From Defluviitaleaceae bacterium (lineage in GTDB: Bacteria; Bacillota; Clostridia; Lachnospirales; WRAX01): a DNA stretch of 64,000 bases. Positions 26,482 to 35,283 of the stretch are shown one piece after another. The position numbers and the translations under genes were made by a program. The stretch lies in the NCBI GenBank assembly GCA_009780415.1, contig WRAC01000007.1, forward strand, positions 1 to 64,000. Direction: 5' to 3'. How positions within the stretch are numbered: the stretch's first letter is position 1; the number at the start of each line of letters is the position of its first letter. The notes beneath the pieces were generated by a model. That model did no database searches, was not told the DNA's origin, and saw only the letters and a program-made list of their open reading frames with translations.

Positions 26482-27805
26482 CGCAAGCGCCTCCCTTCAA
26501 TAAAACCGATTTCAAGACCCCTGCGGCACGGGGAATAGCTCCCGCCTCAGCTTTACACGTGCAAAGCCTTATCCCCCCGCTATGCGCGAAGCCATCAATA
26601 TAAAACGTATCCGTACCCATCGTCAGCAAACCGCTCTTTTTAAGCTTTTCAACCAAAACATCCGGCGGCGCGTTTCCCGTATCAATGCAGGCAAAGATAC
26701 CGGAAGCGGGCACATAGCAGTTGAAATCCCTCAATTCGCCGCGTAAAATGTCCATTTTATTCTTATAATAAGCCCTCGTCCGCTTCACATGCGGCCCGTA
26801 CATACTGCTGCGCAGGTAAATCTCCAGCGCGCCCTGAGAAAAGACCGACGAATTAAGGTCTATGGCGTTTTTCCTTTTAATGAACTCATCCTGTATCCGC
26901 GCGGGGATAACAGCCGCCCCCAGCCTAAGCCCCGGCAGCAGCGTCTTTGAGAAGCTCTTGACATAAATAACGTTACCGTCCGTATCAAAAGCCATATACG
27001 GGTCGTTTTTAGGATTTGTTTCCAAATCAGCCAGGTAATCGTCCTCAACGATATACGTATCATACTTCCTCACCAAGCGCAGAATCTCTTTCTTCTGCCT
27101 GTTCGTATACGAAAACCCGGCGGGGTTCTGAAACCTTGGCATCAGGTAGAGGAATTTTATGTCCTTCCGCGCAAGAATCCTTTCCAATTCCCCAAGGTCA
27201 AGGCCGTCCTCCGTCCGTTCAATGCCTGTAACCGGAATTTTATTCAGCCTGATAATATCCAGCATAACATTATAAGTCGGCTGCTCAACAAGGACGGCAT
27301 CGCGCCCGCTGCGGAAATCCATCGCCGCAAGGATATACAGCGCCTGCTGCGCCCCCGTGGTAATGAAGATATCCCGTTCCTTCGCGAATATCTGATGGTT
27401 TTGCAAATGCTTTGCAAGCGCGGCAATCAGCTCCGGCATACCCTTCGCGGGGGAATATGTGAACAGCTTGTTTTCGTAAAGTGAAATGGCCTTTTCCATG
27501 CAATGATGGAAATCCTTGTACGGATTGATCTCAGCCGCGGGGTTTACCGAGAGCATGTCAATGACGGACGGCTCTTGGAGGTCGGGACAGGCGGATTTCA
27601 CCACGTAATACCCGCTCTTGGCCGCCGAGTAAATTAAATGCTCGGATTCAAGAAGCCTGTACGCGCGTATTACGGTATCCGCGTTAAGGGACATCTCATC
27701 GGCCAGCGACAATATGGACGGCAGCTTGCTTCCGGCTTTATAAACGCCGCGCAGTATTTTGTCCCTGATAATATTTGAAACATTTTCGTATTTATAGCGC
27801 GCCAT
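26456..27805 (-). CDS. MocR-type GntR regulator with aminotransferase domain
   Basis: About 449 residues: an N-terminal GntR winged helix (KYENVSNIIRDKILRGVYKAGSKLPS...LADEMSLNADTVIRAYRLLE), a linker, then a class I aminotransferase-like domain with the PLP-lysine region VKSFSKTLLPGLRLGA and FQNPAGFSYTNRQ. MocR proteins bind PLP or its adducts and control vitamin B6, GABA, D-Ala-D-Ala or other amine genes. I choose ATG 27805 because family proteins begin there, and because the long inverted repeat at 27913-27956 would otherwise lie over the start codon. It is divergent from the GNAT gene and overlaps vanR at its 3' end. Its target is unknown. Confidence 0.82.
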   Translation of the reverse strand: MARYKYENVSNIIRDKILRGVYKAGSKLPSILSLADEMSLNADTVIRAYRLLESEHLIYSAAKSGYYVVKSACPDLQEPSVIDMLSVNPAAEINPYKDFHHCMEKAISLYENKLFTYSPAKGMPELIAALAKHLQNHQIFAKERDIFITTGAQQALYILAAMDFRSGRDAVLVEQPTYNVMLDIIRLNKIPVTGIERTEDGLDLGELERILARKDIKFLYLMPRFQNPAGFSYTNRQKKEILRLVRKYDTYIVEDDYLADLETNPKNDPYMAFDTDGNVIYVKSFSKTLLPGLRLGAAVIPARIQDEFIKRKNAIDLNSSVFSQGALEIYLRSSMYGPHVKRTRAYYKNKMDILRGELRDFNCYVPASGIFACIDTGNAPPDVLVEKLKKSGLLTMGTDTFYIDGFAHSGGIRLCTCKAEAGAIPRAAGVLKSVLLKGGACDFGKDTDS

Positions 27806-27912
27806 GCCCAAGCCCCGAATCTGTACCGGTATAGATGCCGTTTTCATTAATTGAACGGCGCTCCGCGTACTGTTATCATAAAGCATATCACATGATTTTT
27901 CAATATTAATTA

Positions 27913-27956
27913 ATACCATCTTGCAATCTTAGTGATAGTTAATTGCAACATGGTAT
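27913..27956. promoter_or_regulatory. Long inverted repeat between MocR and GNAT genes
   Basis: Arms ATACCATCTTGCAAT (27913-27927) and ATTGCAACATGGTAT (27942-27956) agree at 14 of 15 positions with a 14-bp spacer, so the half-site centres are about 29 bp apart. It lies in the divergent region 16 bp before the GNAT start. It is the most likely operator for the MocR regulator, controlling itself and the GNAT gene. Confidence 0.65.
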
Positions 27957-27971
27957 AAGGGGGATGTTTCC

Positions 27972-28760
27972 ATGATCCAATTGGACGAAAGCAAGTATGA
28001 AATCCTGCTGTCACCGTTAAAGCGCGTCGGTTTCAACACATTTTTCGCGCGCTCTGTTATCGCCGGGCATGCGGAGGGCAAGGTCTTTGTTGATTCGGTA
28101 AATAATCCCAAATCATTTTATGCCGTCCATTCCTACGGAAAGATGTCGCTGCTTTTCGGGGATGCCGGGAATGAGCGGTTTAACAATGAACTCACCGCCT
28201 ATTTCGGGCAAAAAAACAGGCGGGACGAATGGCTTCAAGCCCACCCAAGGGCATGGGACGCCTGGCTGGACGGTTTAGCAAACGCAAAAAAAGCGGTTCG
28301 TTACAGCCGCTTGAACTTTGCGTTTGACAGAGAGGAATATAAGAAAAATAACCATGAAATAAACTTGAACGATTATTCAATTATCCCCACAACCGCCGAT
28401 ATGTTTAACTCCATTGACGGCTCGGTAGTCCCCAAGGCGTTTTGGCGTGATGAGCGTCTGTTTTCACAATACTGCGCCGGCTTCACGGCTATGGTTAACG
28501 GCAAACCGGCTGCGACGGCGTTCACGTCTTATCTGCATGACGGCTGTCTGGAAATAGGCATAGAAACGGCGGAGGGGCACAGAGGCAAGGGACTGGCCCG
28601 CGCCGTATGCATGGCGCTTATCAATTACAGCCTTGCGAATAATCTGGAACCCGTATGGTCTTGCCGCCTGGAAAACGCGGCTTCGGTTAACCTGGCGAAA
28701 AAGCTTGGATTCCGGGAAAGTTTGCGCTTACCGTATTATCACGTTCCGGCGCAGATTTGA
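27972..28760 (+). CDS. GNAT family N-acetyltransferase
   Basis: A 262-residue protein with a GNAT fold in the C-terminal half: GCLEIGIETAEGHRGKGLARAVCMALINY contains the acetyl-CoA pyrophosphate loop HRGKGLA, followed by LENAASVNLAKKLGFRE. The N-terminal half resembles the extra domain of the larger GNAT_acetyltran group. It is cytoplasmic. ATG 27972 has GGGGGA 7 nt upstream. It is divergent from the MocR regulator across a strong inverted repeat, so is likely controlled by it. Substrate unknown; amino acids, amines or antibiotics are all possible in this family. Confidence 0.83.
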   Translation: MIQLDESKYEILLSPLKRVGFNTFFARSVIAGHAEGKVFVDSVNNPKSFYAVHSYGKMSLLFGDAGNERFNNELTAYFGQKNRRDEWLQAHPRAWDAWLDGLANAKKAVRYSRLNFAFDREEYKKNNHEINLNDYSIIPTTADMFNSIDGSVVPKAFWRDERLFSQYCAGFTAMVNGKPAATAFTSYLHDGCLEIGIETAEGHRGKGLARAVCMALINYSLANNLEPVWSCRLENAASVNLAKKLGFRESLRLPYYHVPAQI

Positions 28761-28782
28761 GCAGACACAGTCAAGCAAACGC

Positions 28783-28800
28783 GTATAATCCGTGTTATAC
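28783..28800 (+). promoter_or_regulatory. Dyad at the AraC/GyrI-like gene promoter
   Basis: GTATAA-TCCGTG-TTATAC is a perfect 6-bp dyad that contains two overlapping -10-like hexamers (TATAAT and TATACT), 20 bp before the ATG of the AraC-type gene. No good -35 is seen at 17 bp, which suits an activator-dependent promoter. Confidence 0.45.
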
Positions 28801-28820
28801 TGCTCTTAGGAGGGGATGGT

Positions 28821-29735
28821 ATGCACGCATGGGAATCCATTCAGAAAACGCTTGATTATATCGAGGATAATATCAAAGCGGAAATCAGCATTGAGGAGTT
28901 AGCGGATATTGCCGCTCTGTCGTTGTTTTACTATCAGCGTCTGTTCGCCCGGCTTGTAAAAAAGCCTGTCCGCGAATACATTAAGCTGCGCAGGCTGGCG
29001 AGGGCCGGCAAAAGCCTTGAGGACAAGAACCGCCGCGTTTTGGACATCGCGCTTGAATACGGCTTTAACTGCCACGAGACGTTTACGAGGGCCTTTAAGG
29101 ACGCCTACGGGTTCAGCCCATCCGAGTACCGCGACAACCCGGTGCCGCTCAACAATTTCAACAAGCCCGACCTGCTGCTGGGTTATGTGATGATTGACGA
29201 GGGCGTGCCGCTTATCAGCGAGGGGATTGTACTCGAAATCAACCGGAGGGTATTGGAAGAACCCATTGATTTTCTCGGTATTGTGGGGCATATTAACATT
29301 GACGGGCAGATTCCCGCCGGCGAGGTAACCGGTGTGGATGAGCCCGGCGCGGTATGGACGCGTTTTCATGGGGAGAAGCACCGGATAAACCGCAAGCCCG
29401 AAGGACGCGAATTTGGCATGTCGTTTATGGGCGACGCGCCCGAGGGTTGTTTCAGCTATTTCGCGGGGGCGGAGGTTGAACCGGGCGCGGATCACGGCGG
29501 TTTCCATCCGTGGAGGCTTCCCGCGCGGGAGTATATCGTCTGCGGATTCGAGGCCGAGGATTTTGAGAAGCTTGTCACGGACACGCTGTATAAGGCGATG
29601 AATTACAGTTACGCTTGGATTGAAAAACACGGTTTAGAAATTGACTTCTTCTCCGCCGAGTTTTATTACAAAAACCCAGCCGATACCGCCTATATGGAAT
29701 TATGGTATCCGGTAAGCGCGGCGAAGCGTACGTAG
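28821..29735 (+). CDS. AraC-type regulator with GyrI-like effector domain
   Basis: A 304-residue transcription factor. The N-terminal AraC domain (residues 1-105) has two helix-turn-helix units: ISIEELADIAALSLFYYQRLFARLV and VLDIALEYGFNCHETFTRAFKDAYGFSPSEYR. The C-terminal half (about 150-300) looks like a GyrI/BacL ligand-binding domain (FLGIVGHINIDG ... EYIVCGFEAEDFEKLVTDTLYKAMNYSYAWIEKHG ... MELWYPV). Such proteins respond to small hydrophobic compounds. ATG 28821 has AGGAGGGG upstream. A paralogue of the same architecture lies on the other strand at 30731. Target genes are not clear; the adjacent aldo/keto reductase is a candidate. Confidence 0.85.
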   Translation: MHAWESIQKTLDYIEDNIKAEISIEELADIAALSLFYYQRLFARLVKKPVREYIKLRRLARAGKSLEDKNRRVLDIALEYGFNCHETFTRAFKDAYGFSPSEYRDNPVPLNNFNKPDLLLGYVMIDEGVPLISEGIVLEINRRVLEEPIDFLGIVGHINIDGQIPAGEVTGVDEPGAVWTRFHGEKHRINRKPEGREFGMSFMGDAPEGCFSYFAGAEVEPGADHGGFHPWRLPAREYIVCGFEAEDFEKLVTDTLYKAMNYSYAWIEKHGLEIDFFSAEFYYKNPADTAYMELWYPVSAAKRT

Positions 29736-29741
29736 GGTTGG

Positions 29742-29764
29742 GGGCAGACACAAGGTCTGCCCCT
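29742..29764. repeat. Dispersed GGGGCAGAC hairpin, copy 2
   Basis: GGGGCAGAC-ACAAG-GTCTGCCCC is a perfect 9-bp stem with a 5-nt loop in the gap between two convergent genes. The same core occurs at 20958. It may terminate transcription, although no T-run follows directly. Confidence 0.7.
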
Positions 29765-29778
29765 TCATCTTTGTGAAT

Positions 29779-30696
29779 TTACGGCAGAACCTTCCCGGCC
29801 GCCATATACAGGCGGTACCATTCTTCCCTTGTAATTGTAATATCCGCCGCTTTGGATATGGCTTTCAAGCGGTCAAGCTTAGTTGTCCCGACAACCGTTT
29901 GAATCCTTGCCGGATGGCGCAGTATCCACGCCGTTACAACCGCGGAATCCTCCGCGCCGTATTTTTCCGCCAATGCATTAATCTCTTTATTCAATTCGGG
30001 GTATTTCCCGCTTCCCAGGAACACTCCTTCAAACATGCCGTACTGGAAGGGCGACCATGCCTGAATCGTGATGTTATGTAACCGGCAGTATTCCAACACG
30101 CCGCCTTCCCGCACCGCCGCCGCGTCAGACCCGATATTGACGTTCAGGCCCGAATCAAACATCGGGCAGTGGGCGATGCTCAGCTGCAGCTGGTTAATAA
30201 TAATTTTACCGCCGCAGTATTTGTTCAGCAGGGCAATCTGCCCGGGGTTATGGTTGCTTACGCCGAAATACTTAACCTTTCCCGCTTTTTCAAGCAGCTC
30301 AAAGGCTTCCGCCACTTCCTCCGGTTCCATAAGTGTATCGGGGCGGTGCAGCAAAAGGATATCCACATAGTCGGTTTGCAAGCGTTTTAAGCTGCCGTCC
30401 ACGGAGCTGAGGATATGCTCCTTGGAATAATCGTAGCAAAGGCTCGGTTTGATGGAGCACTTGGTTTGAATGACCATCTTTTCCCGTATGGCCGGGGTCA
30501 TACCCGCGGCTTCCGCAAAAAAGGACTCCGACTTGCCGCCGCCGTAAATATCCGCATGGTCAAAGAAATTAATACCCAAGCCGCAAGCGCCGAGGATTAA
30601 ATTATTTGCCTCTTTTTTATCCAGTTCCGTAATACGCATACATCCCAAGGCAATTTCCGGTACGTCAATCTTTCCGCCGATGCTTATTTTTCTCAT
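29779..30696 (-). CDS. Aldo/keto reductase
   Basis: A 305-residue NAD(P)H-dependent oxidoreductase with the (beta/alpha)8 AKR fold. The catalytic tetrad is visible: Asp and Tyr in NFFDHADIYGGGKSE, Lys in VIQTKCS and His in ILLLHRPD. The cofactor-binding end includes TVVGTTKLDRLKAISKAADI. It is close to the YdhF-type group (FEVLEKAGKVKYFGVSNH-like region). ATG 30696 has GGGGAGAG upstream. It follows an AraC/GyrI-like gene by 34 bp on the same strand, so it is probably in that regulator's operon. Substrate unknown. Confidence 0.88.
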   Translation of the reverse strand: MRKISIGGKIDVPEIALGCMRITELDKKEANNLILGACGLGINFFDHADIYGGGKSESFFAEAAGMTPAIREKMVIQTKCSIKPSLCYDYSKEHILSSVDGSLKRLQTDYVDILLLHRPDTLMEPEEVAEAFELLEKAGKVKYFGVSNHNPGQIALLNKYCGGKIIINQLQLSIAHCPMFDSGLNVNIGSDAAAVREGGVLEYCRLHNITIQAWSPFQYGMFEGVFLGSGKYPELNKEINALAEKYGAEDSAVVTAWILRHPARIQTVVGTTKLDRLKAISKAADITITREEWYRLYMAAGKVLP

Positions 30697-30730
30697 GGCT
30701 CTCCCCTTTTCAAAATGTGCTGCATTTATC

Positions 30731-31603
30731 TTACCCTTTTACATCGCCCCCTGTCAATCCCTTCTCTATCGGATACCAAATTTCCATAATGGAGCCCGCC
30801 TCGTTTCCGTTAAAGCGTTCATCATAAAACTCCACGCAGTAGTGGCGGTTGTCCAAAAGCCTTTCGGTATAACCCTCGCCGTTTGACGCAAGCCATTCAT
30901 ACATGGCCTCGTTTTCGCTGTCATAGCCGTTCGCGGGGTATACGTCAAAGGACGCGTAAGCCGACGCGGGGATTTTGAATACAGTGTATCCGTCATCAAC
31001 CTGCTCGTCTGAAACGGCATACCCCGTATAAACAACGCATTTTTCGCCGTCATGCAGCCTAAACTCGTACCCGTTGTCAGACAGCTTATTCCTCAGCGGC
31101 TTTTCCCCGTTCAGCTTTTCAAATGCCTGCCAAACCTCAAGCGTATTAAAACCGTCGCCAACCGTACAGGCTATTATAATCTCGTTCCTTTTAATGATTT
31201 TCGGGTTCACAAAGACTCCTCCTCTTATTCTGTTGGTAAATTTCATAATCATTTCGTCCACAGTTACAATGACGGGTACGAATTCCTGCCTGCGGTATTC
31301 GCTTGGCGGCAATCCGTAGGCGCCGCGGAACGCCCGTGAAAACGCCTGCGCGGAGCTGTACCCGCAATCCAGGCCGACGCCAAGTATAGATTTGTCCGTA
31401 TCCGCAAGCTGGATACACGCGCGCATTAAACGCCTGTCGCGTATATACGCCGTTATTGCCTTACCCACGATAACCGAAAACATCCTGTGGAAATAGTACG
31501 GGGAAAAGTGGAAGCGCCTCGCCAGCGTTTCAAAGCTCATCGGCTCGTCCAAATGACTGTCGATGTACTCAAGCGCGTTCTTTATATTATCGAAATTACT
31601 CAT
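30731..31603 (-). CDS. AraC-type regulator with GyrI-like effector domain
   Basis: A 290-residue transcription factor like the one at 28821. The AraC DNA-binding domain comes first (MSFETLARRFHFSPYYFHRMFSVIVG and ILGVGLDCGYSSAQAFSRAFRGAYGLPPSEYRR). The C-terminal GyrI-like domain follows (KCVVYTGYAVSDEQVDDGYTVFKIPASAYASFDVYP ... YCVEFYDERFNGN ... MEIWYPIEKG). ATG 31603 has GGAGGAAGG upstream. It is 34 bp upstream of the aldo/keto reductase on the same strand and probably regulates it. The two GyrI-like regulators flanking one reductase may be ancient duplicates. Confidence 0.85.
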   Translation of the reverse strand: MSNFDNIKNALEYIDSHLDEPMSFETLARRFHFSPYYFHRMFSVIVGKAITAYIRDRRLMRACIQLADTDKSILGVGLDCGYSSAQAFSRAFRGAYGLPPSEYRRQEFVPVIVTVDEMIMKFTNRIRGGVFVNPKIIKRNEIIIACTVGDGFNTLEVWQAFEKLNGEKPLRNKLSDNGYEFRLHDGEKCVVYTGYAVSDEQVDDGYTVFKIPASAYASFDVYPANGYDSENEAMYEWLASNGEGYTERLLDNRHYCVEFYDERFNGNEAGSIMEIWYPIEKGLTGGDVKG

Positions 31604-31625
31604 AACCTTCCTCCCGTATACGGTT

Positions 31626-31650
31626 ATACAGCCGCTGTATGAGTATTATA
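31626..31650 (-). promoter_or_regulatory. -10 box and palindrome upstream of AraC/GyrI-like gene
   Basis: On the minus strand TATAAT (31645-31650) is followed after 4 bp by the perfect palindrome ATACAG-CGG-CTGTAT (31626-31640), 23 bp before the start codon. The best -35-like hexamer, TTAAGA (31670-31675), is 19 bp from the -10 box, longer than optimal and consistent with an activator-dependent promoter. Confidence 0.5.
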
Positions 31651-31696
31651 TCAGGTGATTACATAGGAGTCTTAACAATTCTTGCCTAATAATTTC

Positions 31697-32128
31697 TTAC
31701 CCGGAAAGCAATTTAATAAACGCGGCTTCAAAACACATGTCGTCTTCTTTCGTGCGCTTGGCCGGGCCTCTCGTTCTGCCGCCGCCCCTGCGCGCCCTCT
31801 GCCCTATATGCCGCTCCAGCAAAAGCCTTTCGATGTTCCCGTCCGTATAAATCAAACCATTCTGATTGACGGCCCTCGCGCCTTTGCCCAGAGCCATAGC
31901 CGCAAGCCCGTAATCCTGTGTCACCACGATATCCTCACGAAAAAGCAGGCCAATCAAAGCGAAATCCACGCTGTCGGCCTGCTTGTCCACCGTTATTATC
32001 GTGCTGTACCCGTCGTTCAGCTTATGCGAGGTGTCCGTTAGCATAATAACGGGGATATCCCGCTCCTTCGCCAGCCGGACGATTATATGCCTGACGGGGC
32101 ACGCGTCGGCGTCAACTAATATACGCAT
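31697..32128 (-). CDS. YaiI/YqxD family DUF188 protein
   Basis: A 143-residue protein of the YaiI/YqxD family with a PIN-like/NYN nuclease fold. The family-defining start MRILVDADACPVRHII is present, along with DIVVTQDYGLAAMAL, which carries acidic residues in nuclease-like positions, and RRGGGRTRGPA near the C-terminus. Cellular role is unproven. It follows the serine hydrolase gene by 29 bp on the same strand, after topB, so the three may be one operon. Confidence 0.88.
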   Translation of the reverse strand: MRILVDADACPVRHIIVRLAKERDIPVIMLTDTSHKLNDGYSTIITVDKQADSVDFALIGLLFREDIVVTQDYGLAAMALGKGARAVNQNGLIYTDGNIERLLLERHIGQRARRGGGRTRGPAKRTKEDDMCFEAAFIKLLSG

Positions 32129-32157
32129 TATATTACCTGAACTCCTAATTTATTTCT

Positions 32158-33174
32158 TTATCTAAGCGCGGGTTCCAGCAGCGGGTATGTATTGATTTCC
32201 GAATTCCCCAGCGCTGAAATGACGGTCTTATTCCCGGGGACATAGGCGGTAAAAAAGTCAACCCCGGAATCCCCGCCCACGGCAAAGTAAACAGCGCCGT
32301 CCTCCCGGCCATTAATATACACGCCAAGTCCGTAATAACAGCCGTCATCATCCCCGTTCCTGCTTACATGCGGCTTCAAAAAAACTTTCGTCATTTCCTC
32401 CGAAAGAACCTTGTTTGAAAAGACCGCGCGCCACAGCTTGTCCAAATCATCCGCGCAGGTGAACAACCCGCCATCGGCTCCGCCTATCACAGGCATGTTA
32501 AAGATGTTTGTCCGCCATTCCCCGTTTTCATCCCCCATATATCCCAAGGCGGTATTGGCGGGCAGCGCATCCATGCGGTAAAAGCCCGTATGCGCAAGGC
32601 CGCAGGGCGCAATTACGGCATCGCGTACATACTGCTGATAAGAAAGCCCGCTTACCGCCTCCGCCACCAAGCCCAGCAAAACATAACCGGCGTTCGAGTA
32701 TCCAAACCGCGCCCCCGGCTCAAACTTAGGCGGCAGCGGCGTAATCATGGGCAGATAATATTCAAGCCGCTCCCATAAATACACAGGATACCGGTTATAC
32801 AACATTTGCAGCTGCCCCATGCTGTCCTCGGTTTCCTCGTCAATATAATCGCCGATGCCGGACGTATGCGTCAGCAGATGGAAAACAGTCACCCTCTCGT
32901 CAATCCGCCCCAGGTCAAAACGCAGTAAATCGCATATCCTGCTGTCAAGCGTCAGTTTTTTATCGTCAATAAGCTTACACACGGCCAGCCCCGTAAACAT
33001 CTTGGTGCCGGAAGCGATGCCAAAAGCGGTATCGCGGTTATTCAAGAGACTTTCGTTCCTGTTGCGGAACCCCCGGCATTCCTCAAATACCACGCCAAGC
33101 TCGTTCCTGGCTGAAAACACCCCGGAAAAGTTTTTTGCATTATGCCATTCGTTCCATATTTGCGCTATATCCAT
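32158..33174 (-). CDS. Serine hydrolase, beta-lactamase class C/EstB-like
   Basis: A 338-residue penicillin-binding-protein-like hydrolase. The SxxK motif lies in FGIASGTKMFTGLAVCKL (Ser about 54) and the YxN motif in FGYSNAGYVLLGLVAEAVSG near residue 160. The third motif is less clear, in the VGGDSGVDFF region. There is no signal peptide, so it is likely cytoplasmic, making an esterase or D-amino peptidase role more likely than beta-lactam resistance. It lies 12 bp after topB on the same strand. Substrate cannot be told. Confidence 0.83.
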   Translation of the reverse strand: MDIAQIWNEWHNAKNFSGVFSARNELGVVFEECRGFRNRNESLLNNRDTAFGIASGTKMFTGLAVCKLIDDKKLTLDSRICDLLRFDLGRIDERVTVFHLLTHTSGIGDYIDEETEDSMGQLQMLYNRYPVYLWERLEYYLPMITPLPPKFEPGARFGYSNAGYVLLGLVAEAVSGLSYQQYVRDAVIAPCGLAHTGFYRMDALPANTALGYMGDENGEWRTNIFNMPVIGGADGGLFTCADDLDKLWRAVFSNKVLSEEMTKVFLKPHVSRNGDDDGCYYGLGVYINGREDGAVYFAVGGDSGVDFFTAYVPGNKTVISALGNSEINTYPLLEPALR

Positions 33175-33186
33175 AAAATCCTCCGT

Positions 33187-35259
33187 TTATTTATCAAACT
33201 TCATATCCTTTAAAGCCGCGAAGGGACTATCCTTATCGCCGCTTTTCCGCTTGTTTTGATTTTCGAGAAATGCCTGCAGCTCCCTCTTGTTCATGCCGTC
33301 GCTTTTTTCGCGCCGCCGTTCGCTGAATGACAGGTTCACGCGCGTATTGCATTCCCTGTCCTGGCAAACCAGCATTTCACCCTTCTTTCCCTTCACTATA
33401 AGCATAAACTTGCCGCAGCCCGGGCATTTGTCCCTTGTCATGTTATCATGTTTGAAGGTTTCGCTGCTGGCCTTGATTTCCTTTATGATTGCGGCTGTGT
33501 ATTGCCTGATTTCCTGTATAAAAGCTTCCTTGCCAAGTTTCCCTTTGGAAATCGCCGAAAGCTTCTGCTCCCAAAGCCCCGTAAGCTCGGGTGACTTCAA
33601 ATCCTTAGGTACAAGCGCAAGCAATTGCCGCCCTTTAGATGTTGAAAAAATCTCCTTGCCCTTTTTCTCAATCAAAAAGTTATCGAACAGCTTCTCAATA
33701 ATATCAGCCCGCGTCGCGACAGTCCCCAAACCGCCGGTTTTCTCAAGCGTCTCCGCAAGTGCCTTATCCTTTGTATCCATATATTTGGCGGGGTTTTCCA
33801 TAGCGGATAAAAGGCTCGCGTCGTTAAAGGGAGGCGGCGGGCTAGTTTTGCCTTCGGTCAGCTTAATGCCTCGGATGTTGATTTTATCGCCGTTTTTGAA
33901 CTTAGGCAGGGTTTGCGGCGGCGCTTCATCCTCTTCATCATCCGTATCGCCGCCCTTGTACACTTCCTTGAATCCCTGCGAAAGGACAACCTTCCCGCTT
34001 GCCGTAAAAACCTCATGCCCTATCTTAAACCTTACCGCCGTCTGTTCATACTCGAAAGGCGGGTAAAACACGGACAGGAAGCGCGTTACAACCAAATCGT
34101 AAACCCTCCACTCCCTATCGCTTAATGAAACCGCGCTGACGGCCTGTTCTGTGGGGATTATGGCGTGATGGTCGCTGAGCCTCGCGTCGTCAACGAAATT
34201 AGCGTTGGCGCGTATGGGCCCGCGCAGGATCTGCGCGGAAATACGGGAATGCTGTTTTGCGCTGCATGCCTTCACCCTGTCATTAAGGGTCGGGACGATA
34301 TCCGATGAAATATAGCGCGAATCCGTGCGCGGATATGTCAGGGCCTTGTGTTCCTCGTAAAGCTTCTGCATGAGCGCCAGAGTTTCCTTGGGCGAGTAAC
34401 CAAAACGTTTGCTGGCATCGCGCTGCAGCTCCGTCAGGTCATAAAGCTTAGGCGGATATTTTTTCTTAACGGTTTTATCCACGCCGATTACCGTTGCTTC
34501 CCTCTGTCCCTGCAACTGCTTTAAAATCCCGTCAATACGCTCCTTCTCAAAACATCTCGCCGAACCGCCCTTATCCGACCAATTCATCGCAAAGGTTCCG
34601 GCATCCGCCGCAAGTCCGTAAAAAGCCTGCGGCACAAACCTGCGTATCTCTTCCTCGCGCTTAACGATAATCGAAACCGTCGGCGTCTGCACCCTTCCAG
34701 CCGAGAGCGGGCTGTTAAACTTCGTGGTCAGGCAGCGCGTGGCGTTTATGCCCACCAGCCAATCCGCCTCCGCCCGCGCCTTTGCCGAATCGCAGAGGTC
34801 CTTGTACAGCTTGCCGTCCTTCAGCCCGGCGAAGCCCTCGCGAATGGCTTTATCCGTGACGCTGGATATCCACAGGCGCTTTATCGGCTTGTTGCAGCCG
34901 GCCTTCTCAATGATCCAGCGCGCTACAAGCTCGCCCTCGCGCCCGGCGTCCGTGGCGATAATTATGCCCGACACGTCCTTGCGGTGTAAAATGTCCCGTA
35001 CCGCGCGGAACTGCTTTGAAGTCTGCGGAATGACGACAAGCTGTAACTTTTGAGGCATAATGGGCAGATGGTCTATATCCCAATTCTTATATTTTTTATC
35101 GTAGTCCTCCGGCTCCGCCAAAGTAACCAAGTGCCCAAGCGCCCACGTAACCACATACTGCGCACTCTCCAAAAAGCCGCTCCCGCCGTTCCTGCAGCCG
35201 AGAACCCTCGCTATATCCTTGCCAACCGACGGTTTTTCGGCAATAATCACTGTTTTCAT
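33187..35259 (-). CDS. topB: DNA topoisomerase III
   Basis: Type IA topoisomerase of 690 residues. An N-terminal TOPRIM domain (KTVIIAEKPSVGKDIARVLG; IIIATDAGREGELVARWI) is followed by the cleavage domain with the active-site Tyr in ALTYPRTDSRYISSD (about residue 310) and the LSAGRVQTPTVSIIVKREEEI segment. The C-terminus carries one zinc ribbon (CPGCGKFMLIVKGKKGEMLVC). It relaxes and decatenates DNA. Firmicutes often have chromosomal TopB copies; similar proteins also travel on conjugative elements, but no transfer genes are nearby. It starts 50 bp after the CD3324-like gene, with a hairpin repeat between. Confidence 0.93.
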   Translation of the reverse strand: MKTVIIAEKPSVGKDIARVLGCRNGGSGFLESAQYVVTWALGHLVTLAEPEDYDKKYKNWDIDHLPIMPQKLQLVVIPQTSKQFRAVRDILHRKDVSGIIIATDAGREGELVARWIIEKAGCNKPIKRLWISSVTDKAIREGFAGLKDGKLYKDLCDSAKARAEADWLVGINATRCLTTKFNSPLSAGRVQTPTVSIIVKREEEIRRFVPQAFYGLAADAGTFAMNWSDKGGSARCFEKERIDGILKQLQGQREATVIGVDKTVKKKYPPKLYDLTELQRDASKRFGYSPKETLALMQKLYEEHKALTYPRTDSRYISSDIVPTLNDRVKACSAKQHSRISAQILRGPIRANANFVDDARLSDHHAIIPTEQAVSAVSLSDREWRVYDLVVTRFLSVFYPPFEYEQTAVRFKIGHEVFTASGKVVLSQGFKEVYKGGDTDDEEDEAPPQTLPKFKNGDKINIRGIKLTEGKTSPPPPFNDASLLSAMENPAKYMDTKDKALAETLEKTGGLGTVATRADIIEKLFDNFLIEKKGKEIFSTSKGRQLLALVPKDLKSPELTGLWEQKLSAISKGKLGKEAFIQEIRQYTAAIIKEIKASSETFKHDNMTRDKCPGCGKFMLIVKGKKGEMLVCQDRECNTRVNLSFSERRREKSDGMNKRELQAFLENQNKRKSGDKDSPFAALKDMKFDK

Positions 35260-35283
35260 AATTAATCACCCACAAAATGGCAG

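Noticed and set aside
28899-29630. 243-codon minus-strand ORF opposite the AraC/GyrI-like gene
   Set aside because: Shadow frame; the plus-strand gene has a clear ribosome site and two domains.
32158-33174. Serine hydrolase as a class C beta-lactamase resistance gene
   Set aside because: SxxK and YxN are present, but there is no signal peptide and it sits in a topB operon; an esterase or peptidase is more likely.
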